From assembly GCA_944472135.2 (NCBI GenBank), contig OX235270.1:82717168-82781167 (forward strand): a stretch of DNA of 64,000 bases, read 5' to 3'. Shown piece after piece: positions 20,858-32,279 of the stretch. A program made the position numbers and the translations under genes. Origin of the DNA: Trichobilharzia regenti (lineage: Eukaryota; Platyhelminthes; Trematoda; Strigeidida; Schistosomatidae). Every line of letters starts with the position of its first letter. Position 1 is the stretch's first letter. Under the pieces are notes generated by a model, which saw only the letters and a program-made list of their open reading frames with translations, was not told the origin of the DNA and did not search any database.

Positions 20858-23341
20858 TTGTGTCAATCTGAGAAGGATGTCGGTGGCACCTATGGAGTTC
20901 CGTGCCAGCGAACCGACAACGGTGACCGTCTCCTACAGTTCTGTTCTGATAATCATTTGTTTCTTGTAAGCACTAACTTTAAACACAAGGAGAGACACTG
21001 TTTGACTTGGAGACCCCCTTCATCAAACCAACGCTGGACACAAATAGACCACATAGCAATAAGCTATCGTTGGCGTGGGTCGGTAGGAGATTGTCGCTCC
21101 TTCTGGAACACGTGCGTAGATACCGACCATGCACTGGTCCGCGCTCGGGTGTGCTTACGACTGAACGGACGTAGGAAACAGCTGGCGGTAAAACCATCAC
21201 GTCCCCAGCTCGATCAGGAAACTAAATCCGTATTTCAGGAAGAACTAGCTAAACACATATCTGTGTTCGACAGCTGTGCTCACCCTGAAGAAGCTTGGAA
21301 AAATATCCAGGCAGCCATAGATACAGCTGTAAAAGCTGTGAATAAGGTAAACCCAAAGGTGAGTAAAAACCACTGGATCTCCACCGCCTCATCCGAACTG
21401 ATAGATGCTAGAAGACTTATTCCGGCGAGCTCCGAATTCAATGAGGAGCGAAAGCTGCACAAGAGGAAACTTACGAAAAGTCTCCGCAAGGACCGTGAAC
21501 AGTGGTGGGCGACAAAAGCCAAAGAGATGGAGAAAGCTTTGAGGATAGGCAACACCAGGCAACTCTTTGGACTCATCAGGGAAACGGGTGGGAGAAGACA
21601 AATCATTAGTGAGACAATCTCGGAAAAAAATGGCACTATAATTAGCTCCCAGGATAGACGACTGGATCGTTGGAAAGAGCATTATGAGGAGCAGTTTAAT
21701 TTGCCCACAGCCACGCTCAACCTTCCGAGCATCCAACACCTCCCTGAATGGGATATAGACACAGGTCCTCCGTCACTAACTGAGGTTACTAAAGCTGTCA
21801 CCAATCTGAAACTAGGCAAAGCAGCGGGACCTGATGGAATGACGCCAGAGGTATTTAAGTACGGTGGAGACAGCTTACTGTCCGGATTAACTGAGGTACT
21901 AGGCAGCGTCTGGGAATCAGAAGAAGTCCCATCGGGTTGGTGTAAGTCACTGATTATCCCCATATACAAGAAGGGAGACAAGTCTTCCTGTGATAATCAC
22001 AGAGGGATTAGCTTGACTAATATAGTATCTAAAGTCTTAGGCTCAATAATCATGCGTAGACTGAGTGGTGCTCGGGAAGCACAAACACGAGAGAGCCAGG
22101 CAGGCTTTAGACCAGGAAGAGGGTGTATTGATCATATCTTCACCCTCCGACAGATTCTAGAACATAGGCATTCCTACCGGCGTCCAACAGTCATTATATT
22201 TCTTGACCTAAAGGCAGCATTCGACTCTGTCGATCGGGAAGTTCTCTGGAGATGCTTGGCTGTAAAGGGAATTCCAAGAAAATATATTGCACTGATTAAG
22301 GCACTCTACTCGTACTCATACAGCCAGGTGAGGGCTTACGGCGAGCTGTCATCTGAACTGATGACGACCAGTGGTGTCCGTCAAGGATGCCCATTATCTC
22401 CTTTTCTATTCAACTTCATCATAGATGTGTTAATGGACTTAACCCTAGGTGACTTCAGCGACTCAGGGATTGACTTGCTACCGGGGAATAATCTCGTTGA
22501 CTTGGAATATGCAGACGATATAGTCCTTCTAGGCGAAGACGCTGACGAAATGCAGAGTCTTCTAAACACCTTGAGCCGCAATCTACGAATGTTTGGCATG
22601 CGATTCGCTCCCGCCAAATGCAAGATGATGTTACAGGACTGGACTACATCGACGCCTAGTTTAAAAATAGGAAGTGAAGTGGTAGAGCACGTTGACCGCT
22701 TCACTTATTTGGGAAGTACCATCAGCCCCAACGGGCTGATCTCTGACGAAATCTCAGCACGAATACAAGGGGCTCGTTTCGCATTTGTTAGTTTACGCCG
22801 ACTCTGGCGTAGACGAGATGTTCGACTATCGACCAAAGGGCGGGTGTACTGCTCATCAGTCCGCTCCGTCCTCCTTTATGGTTGTGAGACCTGGCCACTG
22901 AGAGTGGAAGACATGAAAAGACTAGCTGTCTTTGATCATAGGTGCCTGCGTTCTATTTCCCGTGTAAAGTGGCATAATAAGGTGAGCAACATGGAGGTTA
23001 GGCGTAGAGTTCTAGGTAAACAGGGGAAATCAATCGACGAAGTCGTGAAGCTACAAAGACTGAGATGGTTAGGACATGTGTTACGTATGCCAAGCCATCG
23101 CCTCCCTCGACGAGCAATGTTAGCGGATATAGGGTCAGGCTGGAAAAAAGCTAGCGGCGGTCAAACAAAAACTTGGCATCAGTCAATGAAATCCACAACA
23201 GTTGGTCTAAGCCACGTAGAAGGTGTAGACTTCCAGGCTGGGGTCCTCGGGACGGTAAAAATCTATGGTTGGAAACAATTGGTGACATGGCTCAAAATCG
23301 TTCTCAGTGGCGCAGATGCATCCACTCCCTGTGACTTATGA
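20858..23341 (+). CDS. RTE endonuclease C-terminal part plus complete reverse transcriptase
   Basis: This is an 827-codon open frame. Residues about 1-130 finish the EEP endonuclease (WRPPSSNQRWTQIDHIAIS, then DTDHALVRARV). A linker follows, and from about residue 320 the RT: GKAAGPDGMTPEVFKYGG, RGISLTNIVSKVLG, AGFRPGRGCIDHIFTLRQ, FLDLKAAFDSVDR, SGVRQGCPLSPFLFN, LEYADDIVLLGEDADE and the C-terminal [15 protein letters not shown]. All RT catalytic residues are present and there is no stop. The upstream frameshift near 20794 removes the N-terminal EEP motifs, so the element is probably dead as a unit. The Met at 20858 is only the first after the break. Confidence 0.85.
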   Translation: MCQSEKDVGGTYGVPCQRTDNGDRLLQFCSDNHLFLVSTNFKHKERHCLTWRPPSSNQRWTQIDHIAISYRWRGSVGDCRSFWNTCVDTDHALVRARVCLRLNGRRKQLAVKPSRPQLDQETKSVFQEELAKHISVFDSCAHPEEAWKNIQAAIDTAVKAVNKVNPKVSKNHWISTASSELIDARRLIPASSEFNEERKLHKRKLTKSLRKDREQWWATKAKEMEKALRIGNTRQLFGLIRETGGRRQIISETISEKNGTIISSQDRRLDRWKEHYEEQFNLPTATLNLPSIQHLPEWDIDTGPPSLTEVTKAVTNLKLGKAAGPDGMTPEVFKYGGDSLLSGLTEVLGSVWESEEVPSGWCKSLIIPIYKKGDKSSCDNHRGISLTNIVSKVLGSIIMRRLSGAREAQTRESQAGFRPGRGCIDHIFTLRQILEHRHSYRRPTVIIFLDLKAAFDSVDREVLWRCLAVKGIPRKYIALIKALYSYSYSQVRAYGELSSELMTTSGVRQGCPLSPFLFNFIIDVLMDLTLGDFSDSGIDLLPGNNLVDLEYADDIVLLGEDADEMQSLLNTLSRNLRMFGMRFAPAKCKMMLQDWTTSTPSLKIGSEVVEHVDRFTYLGSTISPNGLISDEISARIQGARFAFVSLRRLWRRRDVRLSTKGRVYCSSVRSVLLYGCETWPLRVEDMKRLAVFDHRCLRSISRVKWHNKVSNMEVRRRVLGKQGKSIDEVVKLQRLRWLGHVLRMPSHRLPRRAMLADIGSGWKKASGGQTKTWHQSMKSTTVGLSHVEGVDFQAGVLGTVKIYGWKQLVTWLKIVLSGADASTPCDL

Positions 23342-23525
23342 TCTTCAATGAAACTGTTTTGTATTTCTTTATTACTCCTTTGTCTCACACCTCTGCTCAC
23401 TGTTTCTATTATGCTTTTCTTGTACTTTCTTCTCTTGCTTCGCGTGCTACACGGAATGTGGCGACTTGAACTTCCGCACATTTGTGCAAAGTTCTATGTC
23501 GAAAACAGACAGACAGATATACTTT

Positions 23526-24669
23526 TCTACTTTTCACACCAACAATGAAAGATGCTCAGAAAACCTAGTACAAACGTTAAGTTCCTTCTAAGATGAAGAT
23601 AAAAAATGAATGCTTTTGCCCTACTGAGATCGATTCCAAGATATATTATCTAGCATATACGACTATAGATATCTGAACCCTATTTAGGACACCTCCACAC
23701 ATGACTGAAATTAGTAGCAAATGACTTCACGGATTGATACAGCAATGGTTTGGACACCAATTGTTTTTGTTTCACCTGAACCCTACCTCCACTAGCATTA
23801 CACTTTTAAGTGGGCAATTCTAATGACAGATGACGCACTGTCTCATAACAACTGAGTTTCTTGAACTAGTGGATGAATTCAACTAACTCCATTTATTTTG
23901 AGGCATTCATCAAGTGGCTTCTGTCACTTTGATGTACTGGTCAGACACACATACCGTAACGAATGATGACTGTTTCTCAGAACTTTCGGTATTAAAAAGG
24001 TGAGTTAGATGGTTGAGAAAGTAAATAATAAAGTGTCACTATTGAAGTAATTAACTTGGTACTCCGAGGATATCAAGGAATGTCACAAAATAAAACAACG
24101 TAACTAAAGAATACCAGATAGGTATTCTCATTAGGCATATTTAAAGGACCATTTTGATGATCTAAAATACAAGTATGCCACAATGTGAATGCCATAGATT
24201 TCCATCCTGAGTCATTAAGTTACATAACTACCGAACTACATCAACAGTTGTGACACATCAAAGTATAATAGCCCAACTATTGCTTGTACCATAACGCCAC
24301 TTCATCAGTGGAATTGTGCGACCCTGACTAACAAACAAATATACCAATGATTGCCGCAGGCATTATATGCAACACTTTAAACAAGTACAATATTAGTCTC
24401 ATTCCGGATAGATGAAGAATATCCAGTCTTCCATACCGACAGCAATAATCTAGTCTGGCGCTTAATAAGAATTTCAACTTCATCACTCAAATGAGTATTA
24501 GGCAAACTGACTGACACCTTATAGCACTCTACTAATTGAAATTACTTTCCATCCCCACTTCCTTGAACAGACCGGTGTTACGTGACACCGGAGTAATAAG
24601 GTTGACAGTAGGAACTACCAGTGCTGTAAACAATTCGAGCTGCCTTTAGAAGGGCATACAATGATATCA
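23526..24669. other. Non-coding stretch, nothing recognised
   Basis: AT-rich; no repeat or coding signature recognised. Confidence 0.35.
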
Positions 24670-24865
24670 GTTATTGATTTGATTACGAACAATAAATTGT
24701 ATTCGAAACTTCATTTAGTAAATAACTGTTCCACTGTGTGACACATCTAATAGACATATTTATATGGAATTGAATAAAGATGCCTATTGGAAATTTCAAA
24801 AGACTGATTACATAAATGGAATTACGTACTACCACAGTTCCCAGGTTCTGCGCATATACTAAACT
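24670..24865 (+). repeat. Dispersed repeat A, copy 5
   Basis: Diverged copy: ATTGTATTCGAAACTTCATT, CCACTGTGTGACACATC, CCACAGTTCCCAGGTTC. It lies a few hundred bases upstream of, and in the same orientation as, the Penelope-like element, as a 5' terminal repeat would. Confidence 0.5.
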
Positions 24866-25199
24866 GACCAGTGGTCTTCTTCGAAGACTAATCAATAAAC
24901 TCACACGACTTCCACAGACTGGAGCAGGATGCCAAAATCGCCGTATTTTTTTTATTCCACTCTTGAAAAGTGAAATTATTCTTAAATAACTACGTTTATG
25001 CGCTCCAGTCTCAACAGATAAAGTTAGAGTAAGTCTACAAAAGTATGCTTAAAAGAAGAGATCCACAGAATTGGTAAGAAGTTGCGTCATATCAAAAATT
25101 AAATACAGCAGCTAAAACATAAATTAGTGGAGACAGTTACCAAAAAGGATTATGATCTCATAGTGCAGTTTTTTAGCAATGCCGTATCAGCAGTATTTA

Positions 25200-25630
25200 C
25201 AAAGTCAAAATAGACTCATCGAAAAATTCAATATATTATTGGAGGAGAAATCATTATTCAAGAACAATGAGAATAACGATATTAAGTCCTGGACGATCGA
25301 TATCTTAAAATGAGTTATCAGTCTTTCAACACATACGTTAAGCCCCACAGAAATAAGCGTAACAGAAAAAAGGCTACATTTTAATGTAACAGTAGACAAC
25401 CAAAACCTGAGGATGTCATCCCTAAAATAGAAATACCAATACGTGGGATAGACAAAACAACGGCAAATGAAGTAAGAGCACAATGTGTCCTGACATTAAA
25501 ACGACAAAAAGAGGAAAGCGCAACCTGACAAAACCAGAAATAGAAGACCTAAACCGCCTTAAAAACAATAAGGATATAATATCCACTAAATCAGATAAAG
25601 GAAATTCAACAGTAATATTAGATAAATCTG
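25200..25630 (+). pseudogene. Penelope-like element, N-terminal part (degenerate)
   Basis: Pieces in several frames give LSPTEISVTEKRLHFNVT, PEDVIPKIEIPIRGIDKTT, ANEVRAQC and GKRNLTKPEIEDLNRLKNNK followed by DIISTKSDKGNSTVILDKSD. The last matches the Penelope-type segment LxxDxDIxIxxADKGxxTVxxD ahead of the RT. Frames are broken by several indels and stops. The sequence stops abruptly where the 3' end of an inverted RTE copy begins (near 25631) and resumes at about 27290. Confidence 0.7.
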
Positions 25631-27250
25631 ACTGACTGGTCTCACCATAGAACTTTGCACAGAAGGACCGAGGACCCCAAACAACCTAGAAGTCTGTACT
25701 CCCTACGTAGCTAAAACTAATCGTTAAAGAATTCATGGACCGACTATCCCTAGCTCTTTTCCAACCTAATCATATGTCAGCTAACATTGCTGTCGAGCAA
25801 AGCGATGGTTAAGCATGCGTAAAATATGTTCAAACCATCTCAGTCGATCTAGCGTCACAACCTTATCGACTAACTTTTCTTGATTACTACTACGCAGACA
25901 CATGTGATCAAAGACAGATAGCCTTTTACTGCCTTCCATTTTCAATAACCATGTCTCACAGCCATAAAGGAGGACAGGGCGAAATAATGAGCGTTACACG
26001 TCTTTTGATAGATAGCTAGACGAATATTACGTCTACGCCAGAGATTGCGTAAGTTGACGAATGCCAAATCAACCTTCTGTACCCGTGAAGTGGTCAACAC
26101 GCTCTATTTTATTTTTATTTTTGATTACAGCTTGATTACATACTGTATTTTTGGTACAAATATGGCATTTTCAGAATGGATATCGGTAGCCCAAATTTTG
26201 CAGGCCGACCATAGATATCAGGTGTGCGTCGGTAGGGGATCGAACCCCGGACCATGTGTATGGTCGGCGAGAGTTCTAACCACTGTGCCACCACTTCAAT
26301 CCCTATCTTTAAGCTAGGAGTCTAGGTAGTCCAGTCCTACATCATCTTACATTTGTTAGGAGTGAATCGCATACCAAACATTCAAGGATTGCTGCTCAAG
26401 GTGTTCAGAAGACTGCATTTTATCAGTATCTTCACCTAGAAGGGATATACAATCTGCATATTTTAATTCAACGAGACTATTTCCTGATAGTTCATAGAAA
26501 TCAGTTAGGATGAATTCCTCTAGTACATATATGATGAAATTAAACAGAAAGGCGGACAGTGGGCATCCCTGACAGACACCACTGGTTGTCATCGCAGTTG
26601 CCAGATGACAACTCTCTGCAAGCTTTTATACGGTTGCGTGTGTTCCAGCAGAATGCGTTGATTGGTGCGATGAACTTTTTGGCACTCCATGACAGCACCT
26701 CTCGGTTGACGGAGTCGAACGTTGTCTTCAGGTCAAGAAATATGCCTATTCCAGTATTTGTTGAAGGATATATATATTACCAATACACCTTCTACCTGGT
26801 CTGAAGCCTGACTGGCTTTATCATGTCTCTTTATCTTGAGCACCACTCAGTCTACACATCACTATTGATTTTAAAATTTTAGATGCCATATTAGTCGAGT
26901 TAATCCCCTAATATGATTATCACACAAAGACTTGCTCCTCTTCTTGTATACTGGAATAATCAATGACTTACGCCAGTCCAACGTGACTATCTCTAATTCC
27001 CAGAAGTTGCCAAATATCTTAGCCCAAACAGAAATTTCACCGTCATAAACAACTATCGAGTAGTTCCATCAGGTCCGGCTGCTCTTCCTCATTTCAAATT
27101 AGAGACGGCTTAGTTGCAGATGAACAACCAATGCCTACATCACATTTAGGTAGGTGTTGGATACTGGGCAAGTGTAGCTGTAGGCCAATTAAATCACTCG
27201 TTGAGCTATTTGGAGAAGGTGAGTACCCACATACAAACAAGACCATATGA
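25631..27250 (-). mobile_element. Degenerate RTE copy inserted in the Penelope-like element
   Basis: A minus-strand copy of the SR2-like RTE. Its 3' end is recognisable at 25640-25665 (reverse complement of GTGCAAAGTTCTATG). RT pieces include GVCQGCPLSAFLFNFIIYVL, LKYADCISLLGEDTDKMQ (YADD damaged to YADC) and, near 27090, GRAAGPDGTT. The 5' end is truncated near the RT linker. It carries a SINE at 26105-26293 between the segments matching HVDRFTYLG and TPSLKIGSE of copy 2. Many stops and indels mark it as older than copies 1 and 2. Confidence 0.8.
26105..26293 (-). mobile_element. tRNA-derived SINE B, copy 2 (nested in RTE)
   Basis: Reverse-orientation SINE. Box B reads GGTTCGATCCC-like, box A TGGCACAGTGG; the body is GATATCTATGGTCGG, CAAAATTTGGGCTACCGATA; the A/T-rich tail is at 26105-26130. 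The first bases of the head (GCGTCG) are missing. It interrupts the RTE relic. Confidence 0.85.
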
Positions 27251-27289
27251 AATAAAGAAGTCAACAGACACCGTTACGAATGAAGTTTA

Positions 27290-28600
27290 GATATCCACAG
27301 TGGAAATTAACTTATACGCCAAATGAAGCAGCTTCTAGGTGAGTCTGAATGGTTTAATTTGATGCCGAAAAATAATAACCCAAGTGAGATGTATGGTAAT
27401 GTTAAAATTCATAAGTTAGGACATCCGATCAGACCTTTAGTTGATTTTATAAATTCACCTAGCTATGAAGTGTCTAAATATTTAGCAATGGTATTAAATA
27501 CGTATATCAATAGGTACGGAAATAAGAGCGGTCAGAAACGAAGTCATTTACGACCAAGAATTTGAACTTATAACAAAATTGCCACCAGGAAATATGATGC
27601 TAAGAGTGCAGCTATGTCTAACTTCTACAGTATTCAAATTCCTAGGGAAAATACACGAGGGAGTTACCATGTGATCCCCATTAGCTCCGATAGTGGTAAA
27701 TATATTCATGGATGGCTGGGAAGATTTAGGTATTGAAACGTTAGACCTCACTACCAGAGTACGGTGAAGATAGGTAAATGACATTCACCGTACTTAGAAC
27801 ACAGGACAGATAGATTTTTCGAACAAACCAACTTGAAGGTGGAGGCAATTCAATTCATTGATGAACTGGAAAGTCAGGAAGGGGAGCTTCCAATGTTAGA
27901 CTGCAGCGTAAAAAAGGGAAGATGGTAAGTTAAACACCAGTATTCACATAAAACCCACACATTCAAACCAGTATTTGGACTTAAGATCATCCCACCCTGT
28001 CGGTAAAATAGGATTGGTGAAATGTTTAAGTAGTAGGGCACAAAAGCTAAGTAGTACCAAGGTAAATCTAAGACAGGAAGTGAGGCATATAATAGTAGCT
28101 TTGAAACTTAATAATTACCCTGATAAATTAATCAGGAAGTATGTGGGAAAATTTAGGAATTGATAATAATGGTGGTAATAGTAATAATAACGTGCGGAGT
28201 ATCATGACAATACCGACGGTAGGGAATTTAAATCACTGGTAGTACTTCCACAACCAGAAAGAAACTCGGAAACCTTATGTAGAATTCTTAACAATGCAGG
28301 AGTAAAATTGGCATTTAAACCCACAAACTCAATTAGAAACCAGATTTGTCACTGGGATATATCTAATAAACAAATGGAAAGACAGATCATATTGTATTGT
28401 ACTATACTCAGATAAATGATATTGAATTATCTATCTTTTTGGAGTGTGACTAATCGGTGAGAATATTAAGGATAGTAAAACTCCTCTGAAAAATCTGTTA
28501 AAATAAACGGGCAGGTGTTGGGACAGAATGCCGTATGTTTTGTCAGCCCAGTGAGCTTTTCCATTGCCAATCATCCTAATCTTACTAGGCTGCATACATT
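27290..28600 (+). pseudogene. Penelope-like element, RT and GIY-YIG part (degenerate)
   Basis: The RT core is recognisable: WFNLMPKNNNPSEMYGNVKI, HKLGHPIRPLVDF (the LYGLPKIHK...RPIVS block), VFKFLGKIHEGVTM followed by SPLAPIVVNIFM, IHIKPTHSNQYLDLRSSHPV, and SSRAQKLSSTKVNLRQEVRH. Near 28290-28560 the sequence reads LCRILNNAGVKLAFKPTNSI and remnants of the GIY-YIG endonuclease. Stops and frameshifts are frequent. Penelope-like RTs are telomerase-related and use a GIY-YIG nuclease. The element is split by the RTE copy at 25631-27250. Confidence 0.75.
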
Positions 28601-28713
28601 ACCCGTTCAGCCATCAGACTGGAGACCCGTACGAAATCCAAAATAACTAAAGGCAACAGGACATAAGTATGAACCCCAGACAACAGACAAAACCATCAAA
28701 TATCAACCTCAAA

Positions 28714-28717
<4 letters not shown>

Positions 28718-28751
<34 letters not shown>
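28718..28751. repeat. (AT)n microsatellite
   Basis: About 16-17 AT units, just beyond the Penelope relic. Confidence 0.95.
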
Positions 28752-28755
<4 letters not shown>

Positions 28756-28759
28756 TGGA

Positions 28760-29684
28760 CACCAAATATACTGTAATATGACACCAAATACATAAGAGTA
28801 ACTCCCTCACACTGTTGGTTCCTAACAGCCTTCAAAATCTTTGGGAACTCATAACAGCTTTGGAATGCTGAATTTATACACTACCAGTTCTCTAAGCTTT
28901 TACGGATTGATATAAAGGCACACAACCCCACCCAGCATTTTACAAGACGTTAAAATACTTAGTGCAAACCTACATGACTGAATATATATTCTAACAACGA
29001 ATAACAGCACGAAAACAAGAATGAAGTTGAGGTAAATAATAGTAGGCAGCAATGACTGAAATGTAATGATTTCACACCCACAAGTAATTTTCAGGGAAAC
29101 AACAGCCGTGTTTGTATATGCATCCTGAAACCTGGCTTCAAACACTTCACTAATTTTCAGAAATAAGACTGTCATTAAGACCAGTTTAGGAGAAATCAGA
29201 TGTATTCTACGATCCACGATACCAGTAACCAGGACAAAAATCATGCAGGGAGGTACGAAGTGACACTAATACATTATCAATACTGAAACAAAGTTGACTA
29301 AATTTTAATTAAATGTACTGACCTACTAGTATTCGTAAAGTATGTAGGGAGGACAGCGTTACAATGAACTTGTGACTAACCACTTTTTAAAAACATCAAC
29401 GTGTATTTCTTCCAGACTTAGTGTTACAAATCTGGACCTTGGTGACAACATATACTTAAGAGGAGCAAACAGTGGTGACTAGTCATTATGATAATGAAAC
29501 TATAATTCAAAATATGCTACACCATATTTAAAGTCTGATGTCAACTAATCTACGGCCAATCATTCCGATGTTATTTCCGCATTTTTTTTATATTTATATG
29601 CTCGTTAGCTAGTTCTACCGAAGTCACCATATAAGTCAGTCGACTATCTTCCAACAGTCAGTCCTTGTCTTAAAGGGGGCACAT
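28760..29684. other. Non-coding stretch, nothing firmly recognised
   Basis: A hydrophobic minus-strand ORF (28900-29244, 114 codons) with membrane-like stretches lies here, but it has no recognisable family and no splice support. It is not called as a gene. Confidence 0.3.
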
Positions 29685-30068
29685 TCTAGAAAGGGTTCAA
29701 AGGAAGGCAGCACGTATGATTCTCGGCATGACTAACTTGTCATACGAGGAAAGACTAGACAGTTTAAATTTCTTCTCCCTGTCATACCGTAGACAAAGAA
29801 GAGATTTAATCACAATGTTTAAAATTTTAAATAAAAACTACGGACCTCACCTATTCTCTCTTTTCCTTCTCACATGTCGGAATACCTTAGAGGATACAGT
29901 AGGAGAGTTCAAAAGCCAAAGAGAAATCAGATTTTTGCTGAGTACTGGTTCTCACACCGAGTCATAAACTCTTGGAACAGCCTCCCAGAAAAAGTGGTGT
30001 CTGCAACCTCAATTGATTCATTCAAGAAGGGTTTGGACAACCTGAGAAATTTACTAGAAAAGGAGTAA
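29685..30068 (+). pseudogene. CR1/Jockey-like LINE, RT C-terminal fragment
   Basis: Reads ILERVQRKAARMILGMTN, then YEERLDSLNFFSLSYRRQRR and DLITMFKILN, and after a frameshift near 29870-29890 SHRVINSWNSLPEKVVSATS, SIDSFKKGLDNL. This is the conserved tail of Jockey/CR1-type ORF2 proteins: LExVQRRATxxVxGLxxxxYExRLxxLxLxxLxYRRxRGDLI, then F..R..xxWNSLPxxVVxAxSxxxFKxxLD. It is a typical 5'-truncated LINE end. Confidence 0.8.
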
Positions 30069-30899
30069 CATAGGATCCAAGACGTCTAACCTCAACCAAC
30101 ACATCTAAAATCTAAAGCTGAATCTGAACAAGAACACGCTTCTTAAGCGTGATACTGAAGAATCATAATACATCCTGAGCTTGGTTTCATTGGTCATAGT
30201 GCCGCAAAACATTCGCCTGGTGTCCAAACACATGTAGGCCTGCAGAAGTACGGCTTCTCTAAGCCTCGAGCCAAAATCCGATCCAAGATCATATACTAAT
30301 CTTTCAAGAAGAGGCGGTTCCATTATTGCCGGTGATTTAGTAAATTGTCACGAGTAGGCAGTGCCAGACTTCAAAGTAAAACGGTCTTAACTCAGATGCA
30401 TACTGTCAGAATTCACACAGGTAGCTTATCCTACCGCGCTGCAACTAAGCGCGTGTGAGTATCGATTCACGAATTATTTGATAATCTGTTTGAACCTACT
30501 TCTCTATACCTCTTGACGACACACACCTCAAAAAAATTCCCTCTACTAACTAGCAAAAGCAGCATAGCCAAAACATATAAAGCATCACAAACCTAAGTTT
30601 AGTCACTCACATGACAATTCATGTTTGTACCGCTTAACATTCAAACGAGCGGTTACCGTATAACGAGATCCAATGTCCTGATTACGAGCTAGTATAAACC
30701 AGTGATTTCTTTGAGCTTGCTTCTTGATTATGAGGTAGAGGTTCCAGATCTTCGGCGAGCTTCTGCGTAGTAAGTCCCGCAACTCGACTGCTTTAGCTTT
30801 AGTAGACTCCAAGAGGAGTGGTGCGGGGATTGGTCAAGATGTGGTTTTTAGTATGCAGTATGTTAGGACTGTGTTGCTGCCGTGAGTGGATTTTCACCG
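30069..30899. other. Stretch without recognised gene
   Basis: The minus ORF 30603-30812 (69 codons) has no recognisable domain. Nothing else was seen. Confidence 0.35.
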
Positions 30900-31640
30900 A
30901 ACTCCTGTCCGTCATTCGGTGTAGTCATAAAAGCAGAATAGTAATAATATTAGGCTGTAGTGTAGATAATATGGGTTGAGATAAGTGAAGTAATAAAGGT
31001 GACCTAAGGAAAAGATAGAGTAGTCGGTACAGTGAGAGAAGGCAGAACAGGTCGTGGGAATTTAGTTTGTATGCTTGTCCGTTGATAGTGTGGTTTTAAG
31101 TTTTATGAGGATAAGCCATTGAGACACAAACCTTGTATTTCTGCATGATTGTCTAGCTTCCGCTTAAAAATCTCCACAGATGGCGCTGTAGTCATGGCCA
31201 CGCGGTAAAGCGTTCCAGAGACGGCAAACTCGAAGCGAAAAGAAATGTGAGCGCACTCCAGTCTTTGGTCTCTTGTGTACTATCCTTAGCGGGTTACCTC
31301 GTGGAAGTCTATAATCACTTAATGGCAGGATGCTTTTATTTGGGTGGGCCTGGTCATTTAAGATCTGCTAGACGGTGATGAGGTCTCCCCTGTGCCTACG
31401 GTAACTAAGTGTGAAAAGACCTAATTTCTTTAGTCTTTCCTCGTATAATTTGTTGCGGAGGCCGATCACCCATTCTGTCGCTCGTCTCTGGACACTTTCT
31501 AGAATGTTAGCATCCCTTCTGAGTAGCGGAGGAGCAAAGATATTATGCACCTCAAGGTGTGGCCTCAGATGTCAGACTCTAGACTTTGGTTTGAGTACTG
31601 ACACTCTCCAGTTAACATTGATATCCTTCAACTGGTAAGA
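30900..31640 (-). pseudogene. CR1/Jockey-like LINE, RT C-terminal fragment (second family member)
   Basis: Minus-strand frames read ILESVQRRATEWVIGLRNKL, YEERLKKLGLFTLSYRRHRG, DLITV, then after a stop KTGVRSHFFSLRVCRLWNAL and PRG. The order is the same as in the plus-strand piece at 29685, but the sequences differ, so these are separate insertions. Stops and frame changes show it is dead. Confidence 0.75.
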
Positions 31641-31719
31641 CATGGAAAATATCTTACAATAAAGCTAACGAAAATCATATCTGTTTCTTAACATGGAAAG
31701 GATAACAAGATCAGACTGT

Positions 31720-31905
31720 GCGTCGGTGGCACAGTGGTTAGAACTCTCGCCGACCATACACATGGTCCGAGGTTCGATCTCCTGCCGACTCGCACCTGAT
31801 ATCTATGGTTGGCCTGCAAAATTTGGGCTACTATATCACATGCTGAAAATTCCATACTTGTACGAAAAATACAGTATGGAATCAAGGTGTGATAAAAAAA
31901 ACTGA
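31720..31905 (+). mobile_element. tRNA-derived SINE B, copy 3
   Basis: Head GCGTCGGTGGCACAGTGGTT, box B GGTTCGATCTC, body GATATCTATGGTTGGCC, CAAAATTTGGGCTAC and AAAATTCCATACTTGTACG, ending ATGGAATCAAGGTGT and an A-rich tail. It sits immediately beside the minus-strand CR1 fragment. Confidence 0.85.
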
Positions 31906-32279
31906 AAATCTGTTAGTATATGTTAGTAACGTGTTCTTCCCGACATGCAATACGCTTATATAAATTTCATTCCACTCCCTGAGTTTGAAAAGCGTCTCCT
32001 GTCTCCGTGAGTAGCCGTTTACCGACAACTCACCAGCCTAAAAGCCTTCAAGTCATCTAGGCCTGATAAACTTCACTCTTGGTTATAATTTAGCCCAGCT
32101 GGTACAATACACATACTCCTGATCAAGATATATACTATATCTGCTTCTCTATAGGCTACCTGGGCAAGAGAAAGTTGCAGGATACTTTGCTTTCGAGGTT
32201 ACAAGCAGACTGGATTCATCCATTCTCTTTGGAATGAATAGTTGTCAGAGGATCTGATTTCTGTGAAATCAGCGTCATG
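31906..32279. other. Stretch before the BEL fragment, nothing recognised
   Basis: No coding or repeat signature recognised. Confidence 0.35.

Larger units (their letters stand above)
20313..23525 (+). mobile_element. RTE-clade LINE (SR2-like), copy 2, slightly 5' truncated
   Basis: Homology to copy 1 starts at the codons for TDSLLKPRHQF, so only the first tens of bases are missing. It runs through the endonuclease and RT to the same 3' block (TGCAAAGTTCTATGTCGAAA, CAGACAGACAGA). The 5' kilobase is nearly identical to copy 1, while the rest is clearly more diverged. The RT half has one continuous frame. Confidence 0.9.

Noticed and set aside
20979..22704. Minus-strand ORFs within RTE copy 2 (also 3408-5132 in copy 1)
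   Set aside because: They are antisense shadows of the endonuclease and RT and show no motif of their own.
28900..29244. Hydrophobic minus-strand ORF, possible membrane protein
   Set aside because: No family motif, no splice support, and AT-rich sequence gives such hydrophobic frames by chance.
30603..30812. 69-codon minus ORF
   Set aside because: No recognisable domain and no context; left as unassigned.
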